64,000 nucleotides of DNA. Source: Monodelphis domestica. Lineage: Eukaryota > Chordata > Mammalia > Didelphimorphia > Didelphidae. Positions 1-9,294 of the stretch are shown here, one piece after another; position 1 is the stretch's first letter, and every line of letters starts with the position of its first letter. Made by a program: the position numbers and the translations under genes. The notes under the pieces are model-generated. The model was not told where the DNA came from. It saw only the letters and a program-made list of their open reading frames with translations, and did no database searches. The stretch spans positions 16,701,383 to 16,765,382 of the forward strand of contig NC_077235.1 of NCBI RefSeq assembly GCF_027887165.1. The letters run 5' to 3'.

Positions 1-209
1 AGTCCCATTCAAGTAGAATTGCCATTCACTTGAGACTCCATTACTCAGTCTGAAACTGCTACCCTGAGGTTCCCTTCTGGGTGGATTCTCACAGAAACAG
101 GGAACAAGTACAAACTTTGAGTCTTCAATTTAGAAGCTACTCCTAACCTTGGGGTACTTCCTGATCTTACTATGCTACACGTTTGAATTTTCCAGATTCC
201 ATGTTTACA
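1..209 (-). mobile_element. LTR-X family, diverged copy X-b (partial at window edge)
   Basis: The sequence matches the right-hand part of the complete X-b copy at 14424-15121 almost base for base, including the shared stretch around GGGAACAAGTACAAACTTTG and the end near GTTTACA. It is cut by the window start and runs directly into the pyrimidine microsatellite. LTR identity rests on the better preserved LTR-X at 38685-39308. Confidence 0.55.
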
Positions 210-292
210 CTCTGTTTGTATATCTATCTCTCTGTCTATATATGTAATTCTTTCTTTATGATTGTCCTTCTGTCCATGTCTGTTCCTTGCTT

Positions 293-364
<72 letters not shown>

Positions 365-1410
365 TTTTCTCTCTCTTTTATATCTGTCTATCTGTGTGCT
401 GTCTGTCTACCAATATTTCTATATTTTCTGGGTGACTCTTTCTGCTGTCTATGTATCTCTCTGCCTGTCTGTATGTATATCTGTCTGCCAGCCAGTCTCT
501 TCTGCTTATCTCTATGTATGTATGTATGTATGTATCTTTCTTTCTATCTATCTATCTATCTATCTATCTGTTTATCTATTCTCTTCTCTCAGTCTCTGTC
601 TTTCTGTCCATCTATCTGTCTGTCTGTCTGTTAGGTTTTTTTCTCTACACAGATAGATAGCTATTTGTAAGAGAGGGAGGGAGGGAGGAAGAAATAGAGA
701 GATAGATAGATAAAGAGAGAGGGAGAATGAAAGAGAGAGAGAATGAAAGCCACATATATGCAGAATGATAAATGGGCAAGTTGATAGATCGATACACCAA
801 AAGACATATAGAGGCAGACACATATACACACAGGTAGAATGAGATGAATACATACATAGATAGACATACATAGAGACAGATACAGCCAGATAAATAGAGA
901 CACAGTTAGATATAATGAAGGATGGACAGAATGGTAGACTGAGGTATCGATAGATTATTAGGCAGAGAATGACAGATAGAGAGACAGAGAAAATCAAGCG
1001 ATCGATACATAGACAGAAACAGACAAATATCTAGAGAGATAGACATGGGTAGACAGATTCAAAGAGAGAGAGATAGACAGAAAGATTATTAGATTGATAA
1101 AAAGAGAAAGAAGGAGAAATAGACGTCCAGACACAGACATACTGATGGACAAAAAGACAGGACAGAGGAACAGACAGACAATCACATGAACAGACAGACT
1201 GACCGACAGATTAATTTCTCTGTCATTCTGTCTATCTGACTTCTTTTCTGTGTATCTAAAAGTCTGTCTCACTGAATGTGCAACTGTCTATCCAGATTTT
1301 TGTATCTGTCTGTCTGTGTCTCTCTATCTGTCTATCTCTCTGTCTGTCTATATCTGCCTAACTATGTATCTATCTATGTATCTATGTATCTATGTATGTA
1401 TCTGTCTCTC

Positions 1411-1484
<74 letters not shown>

Positions 1485-1588
1485 ATCTTTGTGTATCCCT
1501 CCGTGTTGTTTATGTATCTATCTGCCTGCCTGTTTGTTCATGGCTCAATTTCTGTGTATGTCATTTGTGTTTTAAAATATTGTGACAT
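210..1588. repeat. Strand-switching CT / TATC / GATA-GACA microsatellite block
   Basis: There are three zones. A pyrimidine zone (almost pure CT at about 295-378, then TCTG/TATC to 640) is followed by a purine zone of GATA, GACA and GAGA units at about 650-1210, then by a second pyrimidine zone ending in a pure TATC run at about 1411-1483. The strand switches near 645 and 1210 make the neighbouring zones loosely self-complementary. Every long open frame here is a Leu/Ser/Tyr/Ile low-complexity artefact. Confidence 0.9.
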
Positions 1589-1868
1589 CCTGGGGAACTA
1601 CAATTCCCAGTGTGACCCAGGGGTCCCACCCCTTTGAGTCCTGGCTTGGGATTGGTTTTGCATTGGGCCAATCCCTTGTTGGGGGAGGGACCATTTCCAT
1701 GGTCCCTCCTTAGCATGGGATAGGTCCATTTCAAGACCAATCCCATGAAAGAAAATAATGGCCATCATCCCTGGTCCAGCATAGGATTGGTCCAATTCCA
1801 GACCAATCCCTCATTGGCAATAAGTGTTAGGGACCTCTGGAGCATGGTGGGTAATGTAGTCCCCTAGG
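1589..1868 (+). promoter_or_regulatory. L module 1: ZNF143-like ends with inverted CCAAT boxes
   Basis: The module opens with CCTGGGG and ACTACAATTCCCAG (1597-1610), close to the known ZNF143/THAP11 site, and closes with an opposite-strand counterpart (TGTAGTCCCC near 1856-1865). Between them lie at least four ATTGG and three CCAAT cores, including the near-palindrome GGATTGGTCC...GACCAATCC at about 1785-1810, and a G-rich GGGGGAGGG. Motif identity is established knowledge; promoter function is inferred. An inactive inverted-repeat transposon is the main alternative. The TCTG-rich linker 1869-2051 holds nothing else recognisable. Confidence 0.6.
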
Positions 1869-2051
1869 CCACAACCCTTGAAAACCCACAGGATCTCTGT
1901 ATGAATCTATGTAGAATGAGAGATGGACAGCTGGACCGAGAGAAGGACTGACAGACAGAGTATTTGATCTGTTATTCTGTCTATTTGCCTACTGCTTGGT
2001 CCATCTATCAGTCTGTCTGTCTCTTTTGTAGGTTTTCAAGTATTTTGAAAG

Positions 2052-2330
2052 CCATGGGAACTACAACCCCCATTGTGCCCCAGGAATCACTCCCCTTTGA
2101 GTCCTGGCTTAGGATTGGTCCAGAATTGGACAAATCCTGTGGTGGGGGCGGGACAATGCCCATGGCCCCTCCTTAGCCCAGGATTGGTCCACATAAAGAC
2201 CAATCAAACACAGGAATGTAGGGAGCATCATTTATTACCTAGACTAGGAATGGACCAATTCAAGACCAATCCTGCCCAGGAAAGATGGGGGAGTGACCCA
2301 ATGAGCAAACTGGGGGATGCCCTTCCTCAG
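2052..2330 (+). promoter_or_regulatory. R module 1
   Basis: This partner of L opens with GGGAACTACAACCCCCATTG and contains a GC-box-like GGGGGCGGG, several ATTGG/CCAAT cores (GGATTGGTCCAGAATTGG; GACCAATC), and closes at a degenerate GGGGGATGC end. It sits about 180 bp after L module 1, the same L-to-R spacing seen in all complete pairs. The linker to 2468 has a conserved AGCTCTATATCCAT stretch of unknown meaning. Confidence 0.55.
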
Positions 2331-2468
2331 TCCACAACCCAGGAAAAGCCACACTATCTCTAGCTCTATATCCATATAGACTGAGAGATAGAAAACTGGA
2401 CCGACAGACAAGAGGACTGACTGACAGAGAGCTTCGTCAAAGGTCAATGGCCTTCCGGGTTTTCCATT

Positions 2469-2600
2469 TGTCAACCTGGAATGTAGAAGCCCCAAACTTG
2501 TGGTCTAGTGGGATATGGTGTAGCCTGGGTTTCCGGAGGATCTTGTAGGTTGGAGACCCCAAAGTTTGTACTTGTTCCCTGATCCCGTGAGAATCCAGAG
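2469..2600 (+). mobile_element. LTR-X fragment Z, opposite orientation
   Basis: The stretch starts TGTCAACCTGGAATG and reads as the reverse complement of the right end of LTR-X (shared blocks CCCCAAACTTGTGG and CCCCAAAGTTTGTACTTG). It keeps only about 130 bp of the LTR and then merges into the GACA microsatellite. Confidence 0.5.
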
Positions 2601-3266
2601 AGATAGAGACAGACAAACAGAAAGACAAATAGGCAGGCCGACTGGCAGGTGGGTAGTCAGATAGGTAGGAGGGAAGATAGACGGATATAGAGATAGCACA
2701 TAGAGAGACACATAGTCAGACACAGACAGAGATAGACAGGGGGAGAGACAGACAGATAGAGAGATAAATAGATAGGAAGATAGAATGAAGAGCCAAAGAA
2801 ACAGAAACAGACAGAATGAAAGATAGTCAGAGACACTGAAAGATTAATAGAACATCAGAATATCAGAGAGTAAAACAAAGGGACAGACAGAGACAGATAG
2901 ATGGAAGGACAGACCTAGGGAAGATGGAATGGAGAGACAGACAGACTGAGAGGTACACAGAAAGTCAAGCAGATGGATAGACAGGCCAACAGTGATAAAC
3001 AGATCGCAATATAGATAGATAGATACAGTTAGATCAATAGATTGATAAATAGAATAAGAGAAAAACGAACTGACAGACACAGACAGACAGATCGACAGAC
3101 ATACAGAAAGACTGACATATGGACTAGTGTCTCTGTCATTTTGTCTATCTGTCTGACTGTCTGTGTGTCTATCATCCTGTCTTTCTGTCTGCAAGACCCA
3201 TTGGGCAATATCTATGTGTCCATGTGTTTATGGATATATGTGCGTATCTCTCTCACTCTCTCTCTG

Positions 3267-3315
<49 letters not shown>

Positions 3316-3419
3316 ATCTTTGTGTTTCTCTCTGTGTAGTTTATGTATCTATCTGCCTGCCTGTTTGTGTATGGCTCAATCTCTGTGTATGTCATTTGTG
3401 TTTGAAACTGTTGTGACAT
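2601..3419. repeat. GACA/GATA block switching to TCTG/TATC
   Basis: Purine-rich GACA, GATA and AGAC units run to about 3125; the strand polarity then switches to TCTG/TATC, with a pure TATC run at about 3266-3314. Confidence 0.9.
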
Positions 3420-3699
3420 CCTGGGGAACTACAATTCCCAGTGTGACCCATTGGTCCCACCCCTTTGGGTCCTGGCTTGGGATTGGTTTTGCATTGGGCC
3501 AATCCCTTGTTGGGGGAGGGACCATGGCCATGGTCCCTCCTTAGCATGGGATTGGTCCTTATCAAGACCAATCCCGTGAAAGGAAATAATGGGCATCATC
3601 CGTGGCCCAACATAGGATTGGTCCAATTCAAGACCAATCCCTCATTGGAAATAATAGTTAGGGTCCTCTGGAGCACGGTGGGTAATGTAGTCCCCTAGG
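3420..3699 (+). promoter_or_regulatory. L module 2
   Basis: It is nearly identical to L module 1, with the same opening ACTACAATTCCCAGTGTGACC and closing TGTAGTCCCCTAGG, and the inverted GGATTGGTCC/GACCAATCC pair near 3616-3641. The central palindrome GGACCATGGCCATGGTCC is intact here. Confidence 0.6.
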
Positions 3700-3880
3700 C
3701 CACAACCCTTGAAAACCCACAGGATCTCTATGAATCTATGTAGAATGAGAGATGGACAGCTGGACCGAGAGAAGGACTGACAGACAGAGTATTTGATCTG
3801 TTATTCTGTCTATTTGCCTACTGGTTGGTCCATCTATCAGTCTGTCTGTCTCTTTTGTGGGTTTTTAAGTATTTTGAAAG

Positions 3881-4159
3881 GCTGGGGAATTACAACCCCC
3901 ATTGTGCCCCAGGAATCACTCCCCTTTGAGTCCTGGTTTAGGATTAGTCCAGAATTGGACACATCCTGTGGTGGGTGCGGGACAATGCCCATGACCCCTC
4001 CTTAGCCCAGGATTGGTCCACCTAAAGACCAATCACACACAGGAAAGTAGCGAGCATCATTTCCTACCCAGCCTTGGAATGGACCAATTCAAGACCAATC
4101 CCGCCCAGGAAAGATGGGTGAGGGACCCTTTGAGCAAATTGGGAGATGCAGTTCCTCAG
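3881..4159 (+). promoter_or_regulatory. R module 2
   Basis: It opens GGGGAATTACAACCCCC, one base away from the usual ACTACAA core, and keeps the ATTGG/CCAAT pairs and the closing GATGCAGTTCCTC. The linker 3700-3880 is a TCTG-rich spacer. Confidence 0.55.
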
Positions 4160-4500
4160 TCCACAACCCAGGAAAAGCCACACTATCTCTAGCTCTATAT
4201 CCATATAGACTGAGAGATAGCATACTGGACCGACAGACAAGAGGACTGACTGACAGAGAACTTCGTTTATCTGTTATTCTGTCTTACTGCCATTCTGTCT
4301 ATGTATCTGTCAGTCTGTCTATCTGTCTGCCCATCAGTCCTCTCTGGTTATCTGTCTCTATATTAGTATGTATGTATGTTCCTGTCTATGTATGTATCTG
4401 TTTACCAATCGATCTATAGTACCTGTCAATCTGTCTGTCCATTGGTCTGTCCCTCTATCTAATTCATCAATCAGTCGATCTTTCCCATTCTTCTTCTCAG
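4160..4500 (+). other. Pyrimidine-rich linker ending in an acceptor-like tract
   Basis: After the AGCTCTATATCC segment the sequence is TCTG/TATG-rich and ends TTCCCATTCTTCTTCTCAG at 4500, a textbook 3' splice-acceptor configuration in front of the D island. No coding potential is seen. Confidence 0.4.
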
Positions 4501-4642
4501 CTGTCCACCCTAGAAAATCAGAACAAGTGGTTGCTGGCAAGCAAAGCATATGATGGTGTCCCTGTGATGTTCAGGTGGCTCAGAAGATGTATTTGGTTCA
4601 AGATTGGAGGGGGAGTGGCAGACCTCTACTTTGGCCAGTGAG
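4501..4642 (+). other. D island copy 1: 142-bp exon-like block
   Basis: This block is bounded by TTCTTCTCAG on the left and GAG|GTGAGT on the right, as an internal exon would be. The plus strand has one open frame (starting STLENQNKWL, then FRWLRRCIWF, ending DLYFGQ) closed by a TGA two codons before the donor. The other strand also carries a 76-codon frame through it. I do not recognise a protein family. Six copies keep both borders, so an exon of a multicopy noncoding or degraded gene is plausible; part of a retroelement is the alternative. Confidence 0.4.
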
Positions 4643-5161
4643 GTGAGTGGCTGTGGCAGACTGGATGATGGGTCCAAACCCTTTTGATCAGACTGATCCT
4701 TGAGGTGCTGGAAGTTTTGAATAGGAAAGCAAGGAATCAAGATCTCAGAGGCTAAGCTCTGCGCCTTACTTTATAGGGATCTTAACCTGTTGTCCTGACA
4801 TTTCCCAACAAGGAGCATTTACTAAAGAAGAATGGCATTTCCTCGGGCAGACTATGAAACAAAGTGAGTCAAAATGACACCGAATGTTAGCCGCCATTGA
4901 GATCCCATGCACTCTAGTGAGGATACTGCACAAACTGTGGAGAGTTGAGCTGTTCCTCACCTGCAGCCCCACCTTTAACTGGTTCTACTCACTCTTCTTG
5001 CCCCTTGGAATCAGATGGCCAAAGAGAAACACCCCTTCTTTAATGCTGCAGATATCAAGAACTAGCCCATGGCTTGGGGCAAACCTCCTGCCCGAACCCC
5101 TTCTTTCTGGGCCCTGTCCTCACCTCTGTCAAATGATAGCTAAACCTCAGCATGGAGGCAT
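4643..5161 (+). other. E island copy 1 (partial)
   Basis: This conserved single-copy-looking sequence follows D in every unit. It includes a stretch with the frame GAFTKEEWHFL in some copies and a CTGCAG|CCCCACC block. Here it breaks at about 5161, before the poly(A)-signal part, and jumps into TCTG repeat and L module 3. No protein family is recognised. Confidence 0.4.
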
Positions 5162-5221
5162 GCCTGTTTGTGCATCTCTCAGTCTGTGTGTCTGACTTTT
5201 GTGCTTTTTAACCTGTTGAAG

Positions 5222-5436
5222 CCTGGGGAACTACAACTCCCAGTGGGACATAGTCGTCACATCCCTTTGAGTTCCAGCTTGGGTTTAGTCTTCATTGGAC
5301 CAATCCTGTGTTGGGGGAAGGACAATGGCCATGGTCCCTCATTAGCATAGAATTGGTCCAAATCAAGACCAATTCCCTCCTTGGGAATAAGGGGGAGGGA
5401 CCTCTGGAGCACTCTGGAGGATGTAGTCTGCTATGC
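5222..5436 (+). promoter_or_regulatory. L module 3 (short form)
   Basis: It opens CCTGGGGAACTACAACTCCC, the best match among the early copies to the ZNF143/THAP11 core, and is about 65 bp shorter than other L modules because one inverted CCAAT pair is absent. It closes with GATGTAGTCTGC. Confidence 0.55.
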
Positions 5437-5622
5437 CACAACAATTGAAAACCCACGGACTCTCTCACTATGAATCTATGTACATGGAGAGATGGATAAC
5501 TGGAAAGACAGAAGGACTATTAGACAGATTATTTGATCTGTTATTCTGTCTACTCGGCTACTGGTTGGTGCATTTATCAGTCTGTCTGTCTCTCTTTTGT
5601 GGGTTTTCAAGTGTTGTGACAG

Positions 5623-5902
5623 CCTGGGGAACTACAACCCCCATTGTGCCCCAGGAATCCCTCCCCTTTGACTCCTGGCTTGGGATTGGTCCGTAATTGG
5701 ACCAATCCCGTGTTGGGGGACGGAAAATGCCCATGGCCCACCTTATCCCAGGATTGCTCCATCTCAAAACCAATCACAAACAATAAAGTAGGGAGTACCA
5801 TTCCTCACCCAGTATAGGAAAGATATAATTCAAGACCAATCCCTCCCAAGAAATATGGGGGAGGGACCCCTGAAGCACACTGGGGGATGTAGTTCCTCAG
5901 GC
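5623..5902 (+). promoter_or_regulatory. R module 3
   Basis: GGGGAACTACAACCCCCATTG opens the module and GGGGGATGTAGTTCC closes it, so both ends retain the ACTACA-type core facing inward. ATTGG boxes lie near 5685 and 5695 and a CCAAT at about 5702. The linker 5903-6205 is TCTG/TATG-rich and leads straight into E without a D island. Confidence 0.58.
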
Positions 5903-6205
5903 CACAACCCAGGAAAAGCCACACTATCTCTAGCTCTATATACATGTAGTCTGACAGATGGACAACTCGACCGACAGACAGGAGGACTGATAGACAGGGA
6001 GTTTCCTTTATCTGTTATTCTGTCTTACTGCCATCCTGTCTATGTATCTGTCAGTCTGTCTATCTGTCTGCCCATCAGTCCTCTCTGGGTATCTAACTCT
6101 ATATAGGTGTGTATGTATGTACTTATCTACGTATGTATCTGTTTTTCAGTCGATCTCCTGTGTCTGTCCCTCTATCTAACTCATCAATCAGTTGTTCTTT
6201 TCCAT

Positions 6206-6954
6206 TCTCCTTACCCTGTTGTCCTGACATTTCCCAATAAGAAGCATTTACTGAACAAGAATGGCATTTCCTCGGGCAGGCTATGAAAGAAAGGGAGGCA
6301 AAAGGACACAGAGTGTTAGCCGCCATTGAGGTCCCATGCACTCTAGTGAGGATACTGCACAAACTGGAGAGTTGAGCTGTTCCTCACCTGCAGCCCCCAC
6401 CTTTCACTGCTTGTACTCACTCTTCTTTACCCTTTGAATGAGATGCCAAGGAGATACACCCCTTCTTTAATGCTGCAGATGCCAAGAAGCAGCCCCATGG
6501 CCTGTGGTAAACCTCCTGACCAAAACCCTTGTTTCTGGGTCCTTTCTTCACTGCTGTCAAATGATAGCTAAACCCCAGTATGGAGACATGATGTCTTGCT
6601 CTCCTCCCAAGGAGCAGCTTTTGCACCCATGCTCTTCCACCTAAGCTGCCTCTTGACCACATTCAACATGACATTCCAAATCAATAAACTGTCTCTTTTT
6701 CTTATGAAGCCAAGTTTCAGAGTCTTGCATTCTTGCCAATGGTATCCTTCCGGAGCTCCAGGGGTGCATCTCTGAACACCACAAAATCCTCTTGGGTGAC
6801 ATTCAATAAAATGATGTCGTCTCCTCAGGGAGAAAACTGACACCTGAGGCCAAGAACGAAATGCAAAATCTTGAAACAGCTGCCTACAAAAACTAAGTCT
6901 TGAGAACTGATTATTCTCAAACTTTTCTAGCTGGCTTTTTATTTATTTCTTCAT
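6206..6954 (+). other. E island copy 2 with poly(A)-signal-like segment
   Basis: D is absent; the unit enters E at about 6210. The right part has AATAAA at 6683-6688 followed by a T-rich, TTGCATTC-containing stretch, as near a real 3' end or an LTR R/U5 boundary, then TCCTCAG|GGAGAAAACTGACACCTGAGG, a second acceptor-like site. Only short open frames are present. A host gene 3' end or an LTR are equally possible. Confidence 0.4.
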
Positions 6955-8434
6955 CCAGAAATTTTATTTTTTTATTGCTTTTCAGATTTTATTTACTCAA
7001 TTTAGCACATTCCACTCTTCCTGTAGCCGAGGGTCAATTTCACTGGCTATGACATCTGTCCTTAAAGAGAAGCTCTTTCCATGTTGTTGATGTTTGCACT
7101 AGGATGTTCATTTAGAGTCTTTATCCCTAACCCTAACCCTGTGGACCCTTGTAATCTAACAGCTGATTTTCATGGGTGTCTCTACTCCCACAGTTTTCCT
7201 TTTGAATGTGGATAGTGTTCTCTCTTGTAGATCTTTCCGGATGGTTCAGGATCACTGCATTTCCACTAATGGAAAAGTCTACAATGTTCTCCTGGTTCTA
7301 CTCCTCTCAATCTGCATCCATTCCTGGAGATCTTTCCAGTTCCCGTGGAATTCCTCCAGTTTATTATGCCTTTGAGCACCATAGTATTCTAGCACCAGGA
7401 TATACCACAAGTTGTTGAGCCATTCCCCAATGGAAGGGCATTGTAAGGATTAAAATTTAGGGGAGATGGGGAGACTGAGGCATCTGAGGCAGGTAGAAAT
7501 TAGTTTCTCTCTGCAAGGAGTATTATATTTTTTAGAGGTTTATTAAAGGTTAAAGATTAAGAATATACAAGTAAGAAACATGTGCCTAGGCCAGAGGCCT
7601 AGACAAAATAACCTCACATCATGGAAGAGACGCCTCTGCTCCAAAACGGAAGTCCAAAAAAAACCAAGACCCTTCAAAAGCCTTTGAATCTGCTTAAATA
7701 CCTTCTCGATCTCGGCCCAGGTGAGATTACAAGGCATTCTGGGGAAGTGGCGCAAAGGCTCATGGGGATTGTAGTCCTGTATTCGAGTCTATTTTTTTAC
7801 ATCCCCCCGTGTGATCATTTTGGAAAAATTAATATTTCCCCAAAAGGATCATAAAAACATAATAAACTTAAAAGATTACAATAGTGTGAGGATAAGAGAA
7901 AAAAGAATAAAACCAATAATTACTGGACGCATTGACAGAAAGCCAGTTAGGGGGCAGTCCCCTTTGGCATAAAAGTATACATACAAATAAATGTTCAATC
8001 AACCACACCCAAAGTTCAATTTTGTGCAACTTGTGGTCTGGAGGCTTCTTCATGGTGGCTTCTCCAACAGTTCAGTTCTGGATTCAGAGAGGTAGCATCT
8101 TCTTTACCTAAAATTCTTCTCAAAAGGAATTTAAACTTTGCAATTTAAATAATGATTTTTTTTACATCATTCCCTCCTTTTCCAATTTTTAGCCAATACA
8201 AAGAGTGCATCTATCCATAATCTTAGACAACTCTTTTTCCTTATTATGTCTGTGGTGTACAAACCCTGCAGTACTATGGGTGGATCAAAAGGCAGGCAGT
8301 GTTTTGGAGCCCTTTGGGCAGAGATCCAAATTGCCCTCCAGAATTGTTGGAGCCATTCACCACTCCAACAGCAATGCTTTGCCACATCCCCTCCAGCTTT
8401 CATTACTTTCCCTTGCTGACATGTTAGCCAATCT
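6955..8434 (-). mobile_element. Old LINE-1 3' fragment, split by an LTR element
   Basis: On the minus strand this is a LINE-1 tail: a 3' UTR with a T-rich + strand edge, then decayed ORF2 C-terminal codons (near 8167-8403, with CCWSGEWLQQFWRAIW and KNWKRRE). Homology to the younger LINE-1 at 44207 is clear but diverged. The same fragment sits at the same place in the other units, so it predates array amplification. It is interrupted at 7442-8166. Confidence 0.75.
7442..8166 (-). mobile_element. LTR-retroelement remnant (LTR-T1 plus adjoining element sequence)
   Basis: The insert interrupts the old LINE-1, with CAT on both sides as a likely short target duplication. Its left part, 7442-7801, is bounded TGTAAGG...TTTTTACA, has AATAAA on the minus strand, and abuts a GGGGGGA tract that fits a polypurine tract. 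The remaining 365 bp is element sequence of unknown part. A fossil, not whole; present in only one unit. Confidence 0.55.
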
Positions 8435-8576
8435 GACTAGCTTCTATTTTCAAGAGGAGACATATTTTCATTGATGCATGGCATCAGAGTGACCACATTA
8501 TTGGGAAGATTCAAACTTTGAAACACCAGGCAGAGTCACCTATTAGTTATTCAGGATTGGAAGAGGTACTGCTTAC

Positions 8577-8925
8577 TGTAAAGATTAAAATTTAGGGGAG
8601 ACTGAGGCAGGTAGAAATTAGTTTCTCTTTGCAAGGAGTATTATATTTTTAGAGGTTTATTGAAGTTAAGCATTAAAGAAAATACAGGGTAAGAAAAAAC
8701 ACGTGCCTAGGCCAGAGGCCTAGACAATACAACCTCACATCATGGAAGAGACACCTCTGCTCCAAAATGGAAGTCCAAAAGAGAGAGCCCCCGCCTATGG
8801 GGAAGACTCTTTAAATAAAATTTTGTTCTCATCCGAGGTGAGAATTCAGTGAGATTAGAGGGTATTCTGGGGGCTAGCAAGGACTCCTGGGGAATGGAGT
8901 TTAGAGTTGAAATCTCAATTTTACA
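8577..8925 (-). mobile_element. Solo LTR of the same family (LTR-T1)
   Basis: It is bounded TGTAAAGATT...TTTTACA and aligns closely with 7442-7801 over its first two thirds (shared GTGCCTAGGCCAGAGGCC). Other units run uninterrupted across this point (TACTGCTTACTCAAGTG), so it is a unit-specific insertion. Confidence 0.6.
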
Positions 8926-9238
8926 TTGCTCAAGTGCCTAAAGTGGGTCCCAGTACTGATGTTCATCTAAACCCAATAGCAAGAATGCAAGTTGCAACGT
9001 TCCATTCACTGTATCGGTCTTGGCCATTACATTTTGCAAATGTGCTAGGTAAAATGGAGAATCCTCTTCCTAGTGCTGGAACCTTTCAAACTGTGAATTT
9101 CTCTATAATTGTTCTTTCAAAAGTAACATCCTTGTACCTGTTGACGTGGAAATAACGCCAAACTATCAAACAGTCAGAAAATCCCAAGTCTTTAACCACA
9201 ATTTCACCTTCAAAACAATTTTGAAATTCACATTTAAA

Positions 9239-9243
<5 letters not shown>
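8926..9243. other. Spacer G, copy 1
   Basis: Together with 8435-8576 this forms the unit's spacer G. No gene is seen. A 50-bp stretch from 9139 (TGTTGACGTGGAAATAA...) resembles the end of LTR-X, suggesting an LTR relic. Confidence 0.5.

Positions 9244-9291
<48 letters not shown>
9244..9291. repeat. (CA)n tract 1
   Basis: An uninterrupted run of about 24 CA dinucleotides. It marks the G/G2 border in the array. Confidence 0.95.

Positions 9292-9294
<3 letters not shown>

Noticed and set aside
183-656. Long open frames rich in SLSLSL, YLSIYLS or CLSVCLS in and around all microsatellite blocks
   Set aside because: They arise automatically from CT, TATC and TCTG repeats in every frame and carry no domain; not genes.
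4510-4740. 76-codon minus-strand frame across D, kept in four copies (MIPCFPIQ... start)
   Set aside because: Its retention can follow from the near-identity of those D copies; the diverged copies do not preserve it at the same length, and it resembles no known family.
6206-6900. E island as a definite LTR or a definite host-gene 3' end
   Set aside because: AATAAA and flanks fit either; no TG...CA ends or recognised coding sequence decide it, so it is left unassigned.
7125-7140. CCCTAACCCTAACCCT resembling telomere repeat
   Set aside because: Only two and a half units, and homologous copies of the old LINE-1 read CCCAGCCCTAACCCCC; a chance base change.
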